Below are positions 1 to 12,201 of a stretch of 51,321 nt of DNA, in pieces. Made by a program: the position numbers and the translations under genes. Source of the stretch: Thamnocephalis sphaerospora (taxonomy: Eukaryota > Zoopagomycota > Zoopagomycetes > Zoopagales > Sigmoideomycetaceae); contig KZ992465.1 in NCBI GenBank assembly GCA_003614735.1, positions 1-51,321 on the forward strand, read 5' to 3'. The notes below the pieces were generated by a model, which saw nothing but the letters and a program-made list of their open reading frames with translations, did not search any database and had not been told where the DNA came from. Within the stretch, counting starts at the first letter, position 1. Every line of letters starts with the position of its first letter.

Positions 1-454
1 ACGGTGCCGGGTGACCGCAGCGCGTTTATTCCGGGTGGTCTGCGCATTGGTTCGTACGGCGATCATGACGCGCTAGCGCTTTAATGGCCGCCCACTGACA
101 TTGCTTGGCTGCGTTCAGGCACACCTGCCATGACATCGCGCAGCTTTGGCGAAGATGACTTTGCCGTCGTGGCCGAGTTCATCGACCGCGCAGTGGCCAT
201 CACTCAAGAGGTTAAGAAGCAGACGACGGGTAAGCATTGCTTGAACGATATTTGCCGCTGCGACGCGCCACCCACTCACGATTTGCGGTGAACAACGATG
301 AATAGGCACCAAGCTTGTCGACTTCAAGGCCACACTCGGTGACGATGTGGCAAAGTGGCCAGAGCTCCAAAAGCTACGCGACGATGTGGCCGCCTTTTCG
401 CGGCGATTCCCTGCCATTGGCTTTGACGAGACGCAGATGCGTTATCACGACTAG
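1..454 (+). CDS. SHMT: Serine hydroxymethyltransferase, C-terminal part (5' end outside window)
   Basis: PLP enzyme converting serine and tetrahydrofolate to glycine and 5,10-methylene-THF. Exons read 1-49, 119-229 and 306-454. The first exon gives [16 protein letters not shown], followed across the intron by TPAMTSR, which is the conserved SHMT C-terminal signature (GG-[LI]-R-[IL]-G-T-P-A-[LM]-T-S-R). The next exons give the helical tail with [16 protein letters not shown] and end in ETQMRYHD then TAG at 452-454. Introns are 50-118 (GTTCGT...CAG) and 230-305 (GTAAGC...TAG), both phase 1. The frame only holds when both are removed. I cannot tell whether this is the cytosolic or mitochondrial isoform because the N-terminus is missing. 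Family call is very safe; the first donor is slightly unusual. Confidence 0.93.
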
Positions 455-1542
455 GCAGGCGCTCGGGCACGGTCATGCCACGCGGTAATGCCATGTCACC
501 GCTTAATAAACATTGCCACCGCGCCTAGATGTGCTCAATCCACACGTTGCATATGATGGACAAGGCACGAGCGTTTATAGACGGTCTGCAGTCCAAGCCA
601 ACATTACCGCTGACATGAGACAGCGCGCTCAACAAGGTGTAGCATAGCTGGACGGACGGCAGACCGCGATGCTCTGCCCAGAGGGATAACAGGCTTGTCA
701 GATGATAGCAAGATCGGACACTGTATCGCGATTGACAAGGGCGTGCCAAACGAGCCGATCCAGCTTGTACGCGATGATAGTGATAGAGAGAGTGCGAGAG
801 AGTGGAGAGTGAGGGAGGGCAGAAAGCTGTGATGGGCGCTGTGGTGTGTGTGCGTGTGCGTCGATCAACCAACTTTTAACGAGTAGATGCGTAAAGTGGC
901 GACGGCGGAATGGTTGCGTGGTGCACCGCAAAGAGGCCGAACAAGATGTGCATCAAGACCGCCTTGCAGGCGTGATGAGTGCATGTGCGTCAGAGAAGAG
1001 TGCTGAGATGAAGGAGATCAGGGGTGTGGGCGGGCGTATGTGCGTAGCGCAAAGATTGATGGCGACGCTGGTGAAGGTTTGAAGAGTGAGTGATGTAGGA
1101 GGCCGAGCTTGTGTATCGTGGAGCAGTAAGCGGGCCAAAGGTGGCGCAGCAGCGATGACATACACGCAGGGCGAGAACAGCAGGCCGCGCGAAGAACAGA
1201 GGCCACCGTGTAGAAAGGATGCGAAAAAGAGGCGGGCGTTGACCGCGACAAGGCATGGCGAGCAGCGTAGTGACTGCCGTGATGTAAAAGACGTGCTGCT
1301 GCTGTCGCGGCGCGCCATACCCTGCCAGGTCTACGCAGTGTGTATCGTTTGCTTTTTGGTTACTTGGTGTTGCTTGTCCAGATAAAAGAGGAAAGGTACT
1401 TGACCGCAGAAAGCTAGGCGAGGAAACATAAATGCGCAGCAAGATGCGCACACAGCCGGATAAAGTAGAGGAGTACGGCAAAGCAGGCGTGTGATGACAA
1501 AGGCACTTGGGACGGTGGGCACAGATATCGATAGTCTGGAAA
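455..1542. other. Intergenic, convergent 3' ends of SHMT and TFIIB
   Basis: No gene recognised in about 1.1 kb. The interval lies between the stop of SHMT (+) and the stop of TFIIB (-). It has a GA-rich stretch around 778-820. Several open frames on both strands are overlapping, arginine/serine/cysteine-rich and start with non-ATG codons, so I treat them as chance. Confidence 0.6.
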
Positions 1543-2589
1543 TTACGGCGAGGGCAGCGCGTCTACCGAAGCAGCGGCGTCCGTATACTTGACCAGCTCT
1601 ATGCGCGCGGCATGCAGTGCCTTGTAGGCATTTTTGATGGTCACCTCCGAAACACCGGCCACATGGGCAATCTCCTTGGCGGTACGCGCCTGGCCGTACA
1701 GACTGGCCACCATGTAGATGCAGGCGGCGGCAATCGACACGGGACTCTTGCCGGCCAATGTACCAAGATCCTTGGCACGTTCGCCCACAGCCACTGCGGC
1801 CTTTTTAACCTCGGCAGGCAGTCGCAGGTTGGAGCAGAAGCGGTACATAAGGTCGGCGCCCGACATGTCCTGCGAGTGCATGTTGGTGTCCAGCTCGCGC
1901 GCAAGTGCTTTGAAACAACGACCAATCTCCTTCTTGGGCACCTTGGTGAGAGCGCAAATCTCTTTGAACGTACGCGACACACCCTCCTGGCGACAGGCGA
2001 TGAAAATGCAGGCAGCGATCAGAGCATCGTTGCTCTTGCCGCGCAGCAGTTTGCGCTCGTCCACCTGCTTGTAGAGGTGTTTGGCCGCATCGCCAATCAG
2101 ACGCGGCAGACCGATGGCCTCGCACATGGCCGCAATTTCTTTGTAGGTCTGCACCAAATGACGCTCTCCCTTGATGGCCGAAGCACGTCCGTGCGTCTTG
2201 CTCAGACTACGCGCGGTGCCCGAGCCACCGTCCAGCTTGGAGATGATCGTGTCCAGCTGCGTGCCGTTCAACAAAGGGTTGGCGCTGCCACCAACACGCG
2301 ACGGATCTTCATCCTCGTTGCTGAACGTACGCCATTCAGAGCGTGTGTCTACAATGCGGTCGCCAAGCACCAGGCCACAGTCGCCGCATACCAGATCGCC
2401 TTCGGCAAAGCATTCGACCAGATTGGGTGGATCGCGACGGCAATCACGGCAGATCAAACGGATGCTGAGGTCCGGCTGGCTGCGCTGCGCAGCAGTAGCG
2501 GTGCTAGCCGCGGCCGGTGCGTTTGCACCAGCGGGCAGCTTATTGTTGGCGGTACCAGCAGGCATCTGCATCGTTGCGCCAAAGGCCAT
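1543..2589 (-). CDS. SUA7: Transcription initiation factor TFIIB
   Basis: General RNA polymerase II factor that binds TBP-TATA and recruits the polymerase. Single exon, 348 residues, close to yeast Sua7 (345). An N-terminal zinc ribbon is visible near residues 45-75 (LICRDC, then LVCGDCGLVLGDR, a CxxC...CxxC pair), followed by the B-reader/linker motif SEWRTFSNEDEDPSRVGG. Two cyclin folds follow, the first around KSNDALIAACIFIACRQEG and the second around KSPVSIAAACIYMVASL, ending ...ASVDALPSP. The start at 2589 is the first in-frame ATG; the frame stays open upstream to about 3075 but without ATG and with repeat-coded residues. No intron found. Neighbours are convergent SHMT and tandem GDE1. 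Confidence 0.95.
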   Translation of the reverse strand: MAFGATMQMPAGTANNKLPAGANAPAAASTATAAQRSQPDLSIRLICRDCRRDPPNLVECFAEGDLVCGDCGLVLGDRIVDTRSEWRTFSNEDEDPSRVGGSANPLLNGTQLDTIISKLDGGSGTARSLSKTHGRASAIKGERHLVQTYKEIAAMCEAIGLPRLIGDAAKHLYKQVDERKLLRGKSNDALIAACIFIACRQEGVSRTFKEICALTKVPKKEIGRCFKALARELDTNMHSQDMSGADLMYRFCSNLRLPAEVKKAAVAVGERAKDLGTLAGKSPVSIAAACIYMVASLYGQARTAKEIAHVAGVSEVTIKNAYKALHAARIELVKYTDAAASVDALPSP

Positions 2590-2625
2590 TCTCGTTGCAA
2601 AACACTCGGGTACGCAGATCCGATG

Positions 2626-2660
2626 CGCACGCACGCACGCACACACGCACGCACACGACC
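2626..2660. repeat. ACGC/CA simple repeat in TFIIB leader
   Basis: Runs of gcac/cgca units interrupted by CA steps, 37-71 nt upstream of the TFIIB start codon. It would lie in the 5' untranslated leader or core promoter. Confidence 0.8.
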
Positions 2661-3484
2661 AAGCTGCGCTTGCTAGACTGTCGATGCGTCTCCCGCGTCT
2701 GCAGGGGAGCAGGAAATGCGACCAGAGCAGGCGCTTGTCGCGACAAGGGCTGCAGACGTTGAGCGAACGTTGGATGCGAGCGAGTCGTCCAACAACAATG
2801 TCCAGACGATCCTGACGTCGTTGCGCGCTGCCACCGTTGGCGCGAGGGTACAGTCCGAACGTAGGAAACGGCACGCAGGTTGTTAGCCAGTGCTCGACAA
2901 CGGCAATAACAGGCGATCGTAGCAGCGTGCGCACAACAATACCACACGCGAAAAGGGAAAACGCAAAAGATGACACGCAAGCAACGGCGCGCACGACAAT
3001 AAACACAGCTGCTGCAGCCAGCGCATCGCACTTGGGCCTCGGCCTAAGCGGGCAGCCAGCAGAAGCGCACGCCAAAGGAACGCAGCGCTAGAAAGCAACA
3101 CTTTATATCTGGCGCGCACCAGCACACCTGAGCGCATACAGGCATAGGCAACAGAACAGGGCGGCAGTTTACCTTTCGAATGTGCAGCCGTTGTGTTTTC
3201 GGTCAAAGTCGTCCGACGTGGGAGCGAGCGGTAGACACGCGGCGGCGCACTCGAAAGAAACGACACGCAGATGGCAGGCAGGAAAAGGGAAGAGAGTAAG
3301 AGGGAAGGAGGGAGATGGAAGCGTGTTTAGGTGGCGTGTGGGATGGTGTAGTGGTGAAAGGGACAGCGCAAAGAGGAACGCAGCTGGCAGGCTGACAAGG
3401 CCAGTCTGTTCCCACTGTCACGCCGAGTGTCAAATGCCCCCCGCTGCAAGGTGGGCATGTGTTCACACTGCAAGCATGCATCCA

Positions 3485-3510
3485 CCACCAACCAACCAAC
3501 CAACCAACAC
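3485..3510. repeat. (ACCA)n tandem repeat
   Basis: Five to six units of accaaccaacc in the intergenic region 3' of GDE1. Simple microsatellite with no further signal. Confidence 0.85.
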
Positions 3511-3646
3511 ACCGATGGTAGACTTGGGGACGACATGCTGAAACGAATCAGGCATATTGGCGTATTTGGATGTCATGTAGTGTCAATCTCGTCTTGCGGA
3601 CAGACGCTGTCACATTCTACTGCTAGCCACTGTGCAACAAAGGCCT

Positions 3647-6600
3647 TCAACTCTGAAGTCCCTTGCGAATAAGCATCACCTTGTCCTGCAAAACAGATCA
3701 GCAAGGCATGCATGCATTAATGCTCACCCGGCACACTGGTACCTACCACGATGACGGCATCCACACCGTGCTGCTGCTGCAGGCGTACAGCGGCCACGTC
3801 GTTGTTTGGCTTGCCATAGGTGAACAGCAACAGGCCGGTTTCCTTGATGGCACGCACGAGTCGTGGTGCATCCACAATCGGATCCGATATGGTGACAATG
3901 CCAAGTAGGTCGGCCATCTTGGCAAACCGGACGGCATGCTGCACGCTACGGCACCGATAGTCGGCTATCGGCAGCATGCCTGCGTCTGTGAGGAAAAAGA
4001 CCGGGAAATTGGGCTGTTTGCGCGAGAGCAGGAGACAGACATCCGGATGGAACGACGAGAAGAGGATGTTGCGATCGCCAGCGTGCGTGTAAACGCACTC
4101 GAGCACACGATCGACAAAGACGTTGAGGTCAATGGGCTGCAGTCGATCCGGCTCGGCTTCATCCACCATCGGGTACTTGACTTCGATGTTGAAGCCGGCA
4201 CTCTGCGGCACCTGAGTGAGCGCCTCCTCCAGGGTGGCAAACGGCGCCTGGATCGTTCCGTAGCTGTTACCCTTCATCTTGCCCTCGGGAAGATGCTTGG
4301 CGGCACTGCGGCGATGCTCAGCCTCCTTGGCACGCTGATTGGCATTGCGCACTTCGCTCAAACTCCTGGCACGCTCCAGACGTGCTAATGGTGTCGCACG
4401 ATCACCACCATGCGCATCGCCAGCGGTATGGTTTTGCACCGTGCTGCGTTGGCTCACGTCGTTCTTGTGCGCGGCATCACGCGTCTTGGGCGGTAGCTCA
4501 CGCGGACGCACGTTGCGGAACTGCTCCAGCGTACAGTCGCCCACGGGAATGTCTAGGCCCGTCTCCGTGACGGTCCAGTCATGGTAGATGACCGGCACTT
4601 GATCACGCGTCAACTGTACATCTGAATGTTGGTCACAGTCATTAGCTGACGAGTAGGATGCACGCAACATTAGATGCTGCAAAATTGCACTCACCAAACT
4701 CAATGTACTCGGCACCAAGTGACGCAGCCGTAACAAACGAGAGCAGCGTGTTTTCACCAATCTGCAGACTTGCAGGCCCAGTCACCTTTTGGTTAGCGCC
4801 AGCACCACGGTGTCCAATGACTTTGGTGCTGATTGAGCGCCAGTACGTCTTGCGACCGTCAATGTGCGCCTTGGGATGCTCAAACGGACGCACCAGCATC
4901 GTCTCAAAGCTGATTTGACCCAGCAGCTCGAGTCGCTGAGGCTCAAGAATCGGCACATCATACGGCCGCCAACTGGTATTGTAGGCGTCCGCGCCAGCCG
5001 GCTGAATGGGCACAATTACGGTGGAACGACCCATGATCTCGTTGCCGGTACGATAGGTGGGCACAATGTCAAACTGCAGCACAACGCGCTGGGCATGCTC
5101 GCTGCACTTGAACACGATCGGCTCAATATCTTCGTCGCGAACCGGCAAGTCGACAATCGCCGGCTCGCCGATTGCGTCTACTGCCCGCACAATCAGCGAC
5201 ACGCTAGTACCTGGCATCACTGGTGTCAGCGGAATAAGCGTATTCTCCAGCTGCACCGGCTGCACCAGCTTGCGTATGTCGCTAGAGCCAAGCGTGACAA
5301 TGAGCTCGCACTGATTCTGCAAGAACTTGTGACCGTATGCACGCTCTGCCGCCTCAATGTCGCAGTTAAAATCGCTAACCGCCAGCTTCTCGCTCGAGGG
5401 TGGCGTAGGAAGAGCCTCGCTCTCTTCGGCGTCCACGCAGCTTGATGGAGGCGATGATGAGGGCGAATGCTCAGAGGACGAGCCGGTTAGTGGTGCGGCC
5501 AGTTGGGCATCCGGCACAAACGGGCGCAGCATCTTGGCAATTTCAATGTAGCCGCGGAACATGGCATGTTCGTAACACGTCCAACCGGAGCGATCTAGTT
5601 GCGACGCATCCGCACCCGCATCCAGCAGCATTTGGGCGATCTTGGCGTGACCTTCAACCACGGCGATAAACAGCGGTGTCCAGTCGTTGTAGTTTTCACC
5701 AACATCAAGGCGCAACTGTTGATGCGCACTGCCATGGACAGGTGTGCTGCCCTGCTTGGGCTGAGCATATTCTAGCAGCGCATGAATGCAGTCGACAAAG
5801 CCATAGCGCGCCGACATGTGCAGCGGCGTCTCACCATCCGCATCGCGGAAATTAACGTCTGCGCCACGCTCTGCCAGCAGACGCACGACATCAGCATAGC
5901 CAATTCGTGCCGCGATTGCCAGCGGCGTGTGCATGTAGCAGTGGCTGAACGGCTTTGGCTGGCCTACCGGCAGCGTCTCAGTAGCAATTGCATTTTCCGG
6001 CTGCACGGATGGCTCGTCCACTAGCACATCCACGTCCTCGATGCCGCCGTCGTCCACTAGCACGCGAACAGTCTCAGCATGGCCACGCAGTACGGCATAG
6101 AAGAGCGGCGTGTATCCTTCATAGTCGCACCAGGCATCTGCGCCTAGGTTGGTGACTCGGGTACTATCCGCATCGTGACGGCGGTGCAGATCACGGATGA
6201 GCGCACGTGCTATGTTGGCAAACCCATTCAGCGCGGCGTAATGCAGCGGACGCCGACCAAAAATATCTGGCGCATCCGTGACATGCGTGGCAGGCAGCCG
6301 GGCCAAAACTAGCTCAATCAGCGTGGGGTCATCGTCGCCGTGCGATAGACGACCACCTGGCGGTGTAGGAACCAGACCATCGCTTCCTGCACGCGAGGGA
6401 GACTGGGTGCACGGGAACAGGCACGCTGCTCCGGCCGCTCCGCCAGACGTGGCACGCCGAACGGATGCATCAGTCGGATTCTCTGGCAAACGTCCACCAT
6501 GTAGCGCCAGCTTGTGCAGCAGCGTGCGCTCGTTCACGTCGTCCTTGGCAAGTACGCCGGCACCCAAATCCACCAGCAGTCCGACACATTCCACGCTGAC

Positions 6601-7986
6601 GCGATGACAAGCACGGGTCAGTAGCGAGGTGATAAACTGAGAGAGAGAGAGAGAGAGAAAAAGAGAGAGCGCAAGTGTAGCGGTGTCAGTACAGCGTCGG
6701 TTCACCAGGCCATCCAACCAGAACTTGCCTTGTAAAATGCCCGCTTCGCCTCAGACGCCTGGCTTTCTTCGTTTAGACGCACGCGCACAGTATCCAGCAT
6801 TGCACGAAGTTGCGTTACGTTGTCTGCATCAATAGCTGCCAGCAGACCCTTGTACTCCTCGGGCGTCAGCCGAGATGCGCGGATTAGGGTTCCGCTACGC
6901 TGGCGGCCAATGTCCACCACACCGTCTGAGGGCTCTGGCGTCGGTATTCCCAGAGCTCCGTTGGTCCTTGCGGCCGTTGCAGTGCGCAGTGCACGGTGAT
7001 GCGCATCCCGATCCCTCTGCCGGGTGCGCTCCTCAATGGTGCCTAAAAGGCGGTCCACCTGGCACAGCATGTCGGGAAACGCGCGACTGCTGGCAAACGG
7101 CAAGGGGTGGACCTGAGATAAAGCACGGCATAGGCAAGGTCAGCTGTTGCAGACTACATCGATGCTGCATTCTCGACGCCAGCATCTCTCACCTTGGTGC
7201 TCATGTACAGGAATCGCGTCTGCCGTCCAAGATTCTTATCGAATCTGCACGCACACGCTAGATTAGCTGGGATGCCGCGAGCACATGCTACCGGTTGCCA
7301 CCTACTTTTTCAATATCTTATCAAAGCCACGCAGATTCAAATCAGCAAAGCGCATCATTTTCTGAATACGATCCTTGGTTTCCAGCAAGGCCGCGATAAG
7401 ATCTTCATCGATTTCAGCCTGCTCGCTATCCTCTTCGTCGTCAACATGACGCCCTGCTTCCTTATTGTCGCCGCCGCCGTCTGTAATAGCTGCATCGCTG
7501 CTCATCAAAAACAGCTGGCTCGTCAGCGATGAGCGACGCGCAGGCTCGCGTAGCAAAAGCAGCTTTTCCTGCAGAATACACAGACGCCGCTCCAGCTCGG
7601 ATCGCTTGTAGAGAAAGAAATCGTTGACCCGCTCCAGTTCCCGGTCAAGCGAATAAAAAAAGGCCACCACAGCCTCATCGACTGAATCAAACACACGCGG
7701 CGCTTTGCTTGTCACTGAGCCACTATGATGCCGATGCAGCGGGGTCGGCCGCTGACTAGACGTGGTGTTGGACAGTAGCGGCGAGTTGGTGGAGCGCACT
7801 TTGACGGTCGCCTGCTTGGTCGTCGTCTGCCGCACGACCTTGATCTGCTGCTTCAGCGACTTGTAGTTCACATAGTGTCTACGCGTTGCTGGCGTCGGCC
7901 ACGGTGCATGCGTAGCACCAGGAGAGCTACGCTTACCTAGACCACTCTGGCACCTGGCTGCGCACCAGTGTCTTTCCAAACTTCAT
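3647..7986 (-). CDS. GDE1: GDE1-like glycerophosphodiester phosphodiesterase: SPX, ankyrin, GDPD
   Basis: Hydrolyses glycerophosphocholine-type phosphodiesters and, by its SPX domain, should sense inositol pyrophosphate/phosphate status. Seven exons: 7986-7937, 7878-7306, 7244-7193, 7112-6729, 6636-4695, 4621-3747, 3685-3647, giving 1304 residues. SPX occupies about 1-350 (MKFGKTL, VPEW, HYVNYKSLK, and FDKNLGRQTRFLY on a 52-nt exon). Ankyrin repeats occupy about 400-680 (YTPLFYAVLRGHAETVRVL, GETPLHMSARYGFVDCI). GDPD starts near 958 with VIGHRGAG, then GENTLLSF, EYIEFDVQLT and VPVIYHDWTVTE. It ends DKVMLIRKGLQS on a 13-codon last exon. Intron 4 (6728-6637) has a GC donor. The upstream region has pyrimidine tracts on the sense strand. 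Yeast Gde1 is 1223 residues with the same domain order. Confidence 0.95.
6639..6668. repeat. (GA)n tract inside GDE1 intron 4
   Basis: On the gene's sense strand it is a (CT)n tract directly before the acceptor CAG at 6639-6637, so it doubles as an exaggerated polypyrimidine tract for the GC-AG intron. Confidence 0.85.
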
Positions 7987-9157
7987 GGCGTCGGCAGTTT
8001 AGGCGGCGGTGAGGAGTGCGCGTTGAAGATATTGCTCCAGCAACAGGAGTGCCGAATGCCCTGCAAAGCTGTCTTTTGAGCTTGGCACGCGCGTTCAACA
8101 GCCCAGTGCGTTGCACGCTGCCGTGCAAGGTAGTCGACTATTATCTATAAACGACACCAGGGCAACAGACAGGCGTGGCCTAGGAATGACGGTAGGAGTA
8201 GCGCATGAGCAATGAGAATGTCTGATGACCACCGGTGTGGCCAGCTGCCAGTGTGGTCACGCCTCTGTATGCAACAGGGACTGTGTATGCATGCCGATTT
8301 GCATACACTAGCTGCCGCCTGGCCAGCATGCGCTCTACGCTGTATGCAGGCCACGCTGCCACTGCGTACATACGCAGCTCATACCTACCTTGTGCGTTTG
8401 CGCGCGATAAATGCAGTGGCAGAATGGGCAACACGGAGAAAGTAAAGGAAAAGAGAAAAAGGGCACGGAGAAGACAGGAATGGCGCAGACTAGTGTCGGC
8501 AGAGAGAAAGCGAGAGAGAGGGAGAGAGAGAGGAAAAGAAGGAGCGTATGGCAGGATGGAACACGTCTACACTCGCGGAATATCTTTAAGCGGTCACTTG
8601 CCGCGTGTGCCTGCACTTGCGTGGACATGGCGTGTGGCTCTGTTATGCATGTCCATGTACTCACTTGGCCATCTCCGCATGAATCACGGACATGTCAGCA
8701 CCATAGCTACCCGAGCAGTCTATGCAACTCGCGTCATAGCAGGTGCAGTATCGATACTCAAGAACACATGCTGGTCAGATGGTGTGGTTGCACACGTGCG
8801 CAATAAAGGAGGACGCCTGTACTGCCACGGAACTGACGTCAAGATGGGAGGCCCAGCCATGGACCACACCAAGCTTAACGCACACACACACACACATATG
8901 ATGCGACACAACATGGTCCATGCAGTCAACGAGGGGAATAAGATCGTGTTGTTGCTGTTTTCGACTAGCCACCGTCTGCTAGTGCCATACACGTTGCCGA
9001 CAAGAGCGCAGCTACATTCGTGCTAGCAGGCAACACCGCGCAGCGACGTGGCCATCATGTTCAGCACAAAGCATGGCCGCAACCGTGCCAGTGCATCGCA
9101 TGGGCATACCCAGAGCGAGGTGGAAAAGTCAAGCGGAGAAAAAGACAGCGAGCTTGC
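7987..9157. other. Intergenic: GDE1 upstream region
   Basis: About 1.2 kb between the GDE1 start and the ATP synthase gamma stop, both on the minus strand. It contains a GA-rich stretch at 8505-8540 (CT on the GDE1 sense strand) and a CA run at 8880-8896. A plus-strand open frame of 263 codons (8235-9026) begins at a non-ATG codon, reads through both repeats and resembles nothing I know. No gene is supported. Confidence 0.55.
8880..8896. repeat. (CA)n microsatellite
   Basis: Uninterrupted CA run of about eight units in the GDE1 upstream region. Confidence 0.85.
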
Positions 9158-10656
9158 TTACAGCGCAGAAGCACCAGTAATAATGTCGATAAGCTCGTTG
9201 GTAATGACAGCCTGGCGACCACGGTTGTAGGTGAGCGTGAGGCGGTCAATCATGTCGTCTACGCAGGAAAAAAAAGGTAACAGCGGTGAGCAACTGGGCC
9301 AGCAGGCGGAAACGCCATGGCGGCGGTCGCTTACTGGCGTTCTTGGTGGCGTTCTCCATAGCAGTGCGCTTGGCTGCCATCTCGGCCGCATGACCTTCGG
9401 TGAGCGCCCAGAACAGCGTGTTGGCGAACTGGTACTCGTACAGGTTGTCCAGCACATCATCCTCAATCTCGTACTGCGAGAACTTGGCTACAGCAGCCAG
9501 ATCATCGCAAGTTAGCTACGTCGCATACCTTTGCCAATCATGTTCCACGGCTACGCACCAGAGTTCTTGAAGACCTCCTCCGAGTACACCGGGATTTCGG
9601 TAGCCTCGTAGGCGATGACGCTGTTGAAGCGGTTGTAGACCAAGCGCGCGTGATCAAAAGTCACGTCGGACTCGCGAAGCACATCGACAACGGCGCACGC
9701 CTCGGCATAGGTGGGCGCGGCCTTGCCCAGCTGGTTGAAGCTGAGCTGCACCGACGCGCCAACATCACGTCCAACCTGGGCCTTGGCCTTGTCACCGAGC
9801 ACAACGATGCCCATCTCCGGAGCCACGGCAGCCGCGCGCTTGGTGTACTTGGACACGCTGCTGTGGATACCGCCGCAGAGACCACGGTCGGACGACACGG
9901 TGATCATGAGCGTCTTGGCGTCGGCCGGGGCGGTGGTCTCCGCCTGCTCGAATAGGCCTGCAAAGCAGCAGCGCAGAGCGTGTCAGTCTGGGCTGTATTG
10001 ATCCGCGCGCTGTCTGCAACTACTCGGCGCTGGGTCGTATCGAGTCCAGTGCGAGCACGCATTGCATCCGTCTCAATGGCACTAGACACCTACTGCTGGC
10101 AGCCTGACCGTACTTGCGCGCAATCTCCATACCGCGCTGCGAACGATTCAGCTTGGTAGCGGCAATCATCTTCATAGACTTGGTGATCTTGGAGATGTTG
10201 GACACGGACTTGAGGCGGAGCTGGACTAGAAGCACAGCGACGATACTCCATCAGCACCCTGTATGCATCCGCACCCTTGGCCGACCCGCAGCGACCGAGC
10301 GCGTCTGCCGCAGCAGCGTCCGATCCGGTGCTATCCAGGTTCTCTGCAGTACCTACTTTCACGCAGCGTAGCCATGTTACGGGCCTGGACCGTGGCGGCC
10401 GGCCTAGGCGCGTACAAGGCAAAGCAGACGGACAGCATGTGTAAGCGGGCGGCAGAGATGGCTCCAACAAGATTGCAGCATCACAGGTGGACAGTAGCCG
10501 TCCGATTCCATCGTGGATGGCGCAGATCGATCCAGGCGCCGGCCTGCTGTGGCCGTGGCGAGATCGTCCGCCGCACGAGATCCAACCTAGATCTGCAGGT
10601 ACTTACGAGAGCGCGGCAACGCCCTGCTTGGCGGCAGCGGTACGAAGAGCAAACAT
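9158..10656 (-). CDS. ATP3: Mitochondrial ATP synthase gamma subunit
   Basis: Central rotor stalk of F1-ATPase in the mitochondrial matrix. Six exons: 10656-10607, 10403-10357, 10225-10094, 9957-9559, 9487-9335, 9258-9158, giving 293 residues. The N-terminus [17 protein letters not shown] is a basic presequence. The N-terminal coiled-coil helix is [20 protein letters not shown], the central Rossmann part has [16 protein letters not shown], and the C-terminal helix has the signature ending [19 protein letters not shown]. All splice phases agree; donors are GTAAGT, GTAGGT, GTAGGT, GTGCGT and GTAAGC. The gene is divergent from mitochondrial ferredoxin across 323 bp. Confidence 0.96.
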
Positions 10657-10979
10657 GACGGTAGGTGGCGAGTTGGGCTGGCGAAGAGAATGACGACGAA
10701 GAAGGGAGGCAGCGGAGGAGGCCGGAGCAGAAGAGTGCACGACACGCGTCGGCCCACCACACACACGCCTGCCGCCACTGCGTCGGCCAATGTGTAGGCG
10801 TCGCTACACTCACACCCACCCCATCCACGCCACACCCGCACCCAGGAAAACTACCCTTGGAAAACTGGTGGTTGGGCCAGCCAGGATCGACACAACTCGG
10901 CTGGAATGTGAATTGCGCTGGAAACCCGGCCACGCTTCTCGCCCAGCGCGCCAGACCACCACCAGTGCTTGTAACCGCC
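10657..10979. promoter_or_regulatory. Bidirectional promoter region between ATP3 and ferredoxin
   Basis: A 323-bp divergent interval between two nuclear genes for mitochondrial proteins. A CCAAT pentamer is at 10787-10791 (plus orientation). In fungi CCAAT is the Hap-complex site linked to respiratory and Fe-S genes, so a shared control role is plausible but unproven. No clear TATA was seen. Confidence 0.5.
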
Positions 10980-11935
<956 letters not shown>

Positions 11936-12201
11936 AAGTCTGTCTATGTTTCTGGCATGTGGCGCGCGTAGCAGTGGCACACAGTAAACCGAGCGATAGA
12001 ACAACATCGGAGTGTATCGGCAGCGGGTGACACATGTTGAGTGAGCGGTGTGGGGCAACATTATTCCGTCGGCCGCCCCTCATTCTCCGGACAGCAGCAA
12101 CAGCAGCAGCAGACGCGTCTGTCTTCACATCTTCACCATTAGTCAACGTTCCTGGTCATTGCGTCACAGTCCGTCGGGTGCCTTACCCTAATTCACGCGC
12201 C

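Larger units (their letters stand above)
2590..3646. other. Intergenic: TFIIB promoter/leader and GDE1 3' flank
   Basis: No gene recognised. It carries the TFIIB 5' region on the minus strand, including the ACGC/CA repeat at 2626-2660. A TTATAT element near 3101-3106 reads TATAA on the minus strand but is about 510 nt from the TFIIB ATG. A GA-rich stretch at 3290-3330 is pyrimidine-rich on the TFIIB sense strand. An ACCA/CAAC tandem run lies at 3485-3510. Confidence 0.5.

Noticed and set aside
1507-2676. 389-codon plus-strand open frame over TFIIB
   Set aside because: Exact antisense of TFIIB; its composition follows from the sense codons.
8235-9026. 263-codon plus-strand open frame
   Set aside because: Non-ATG start, reads through GA and CA repeats, no family resemblance.
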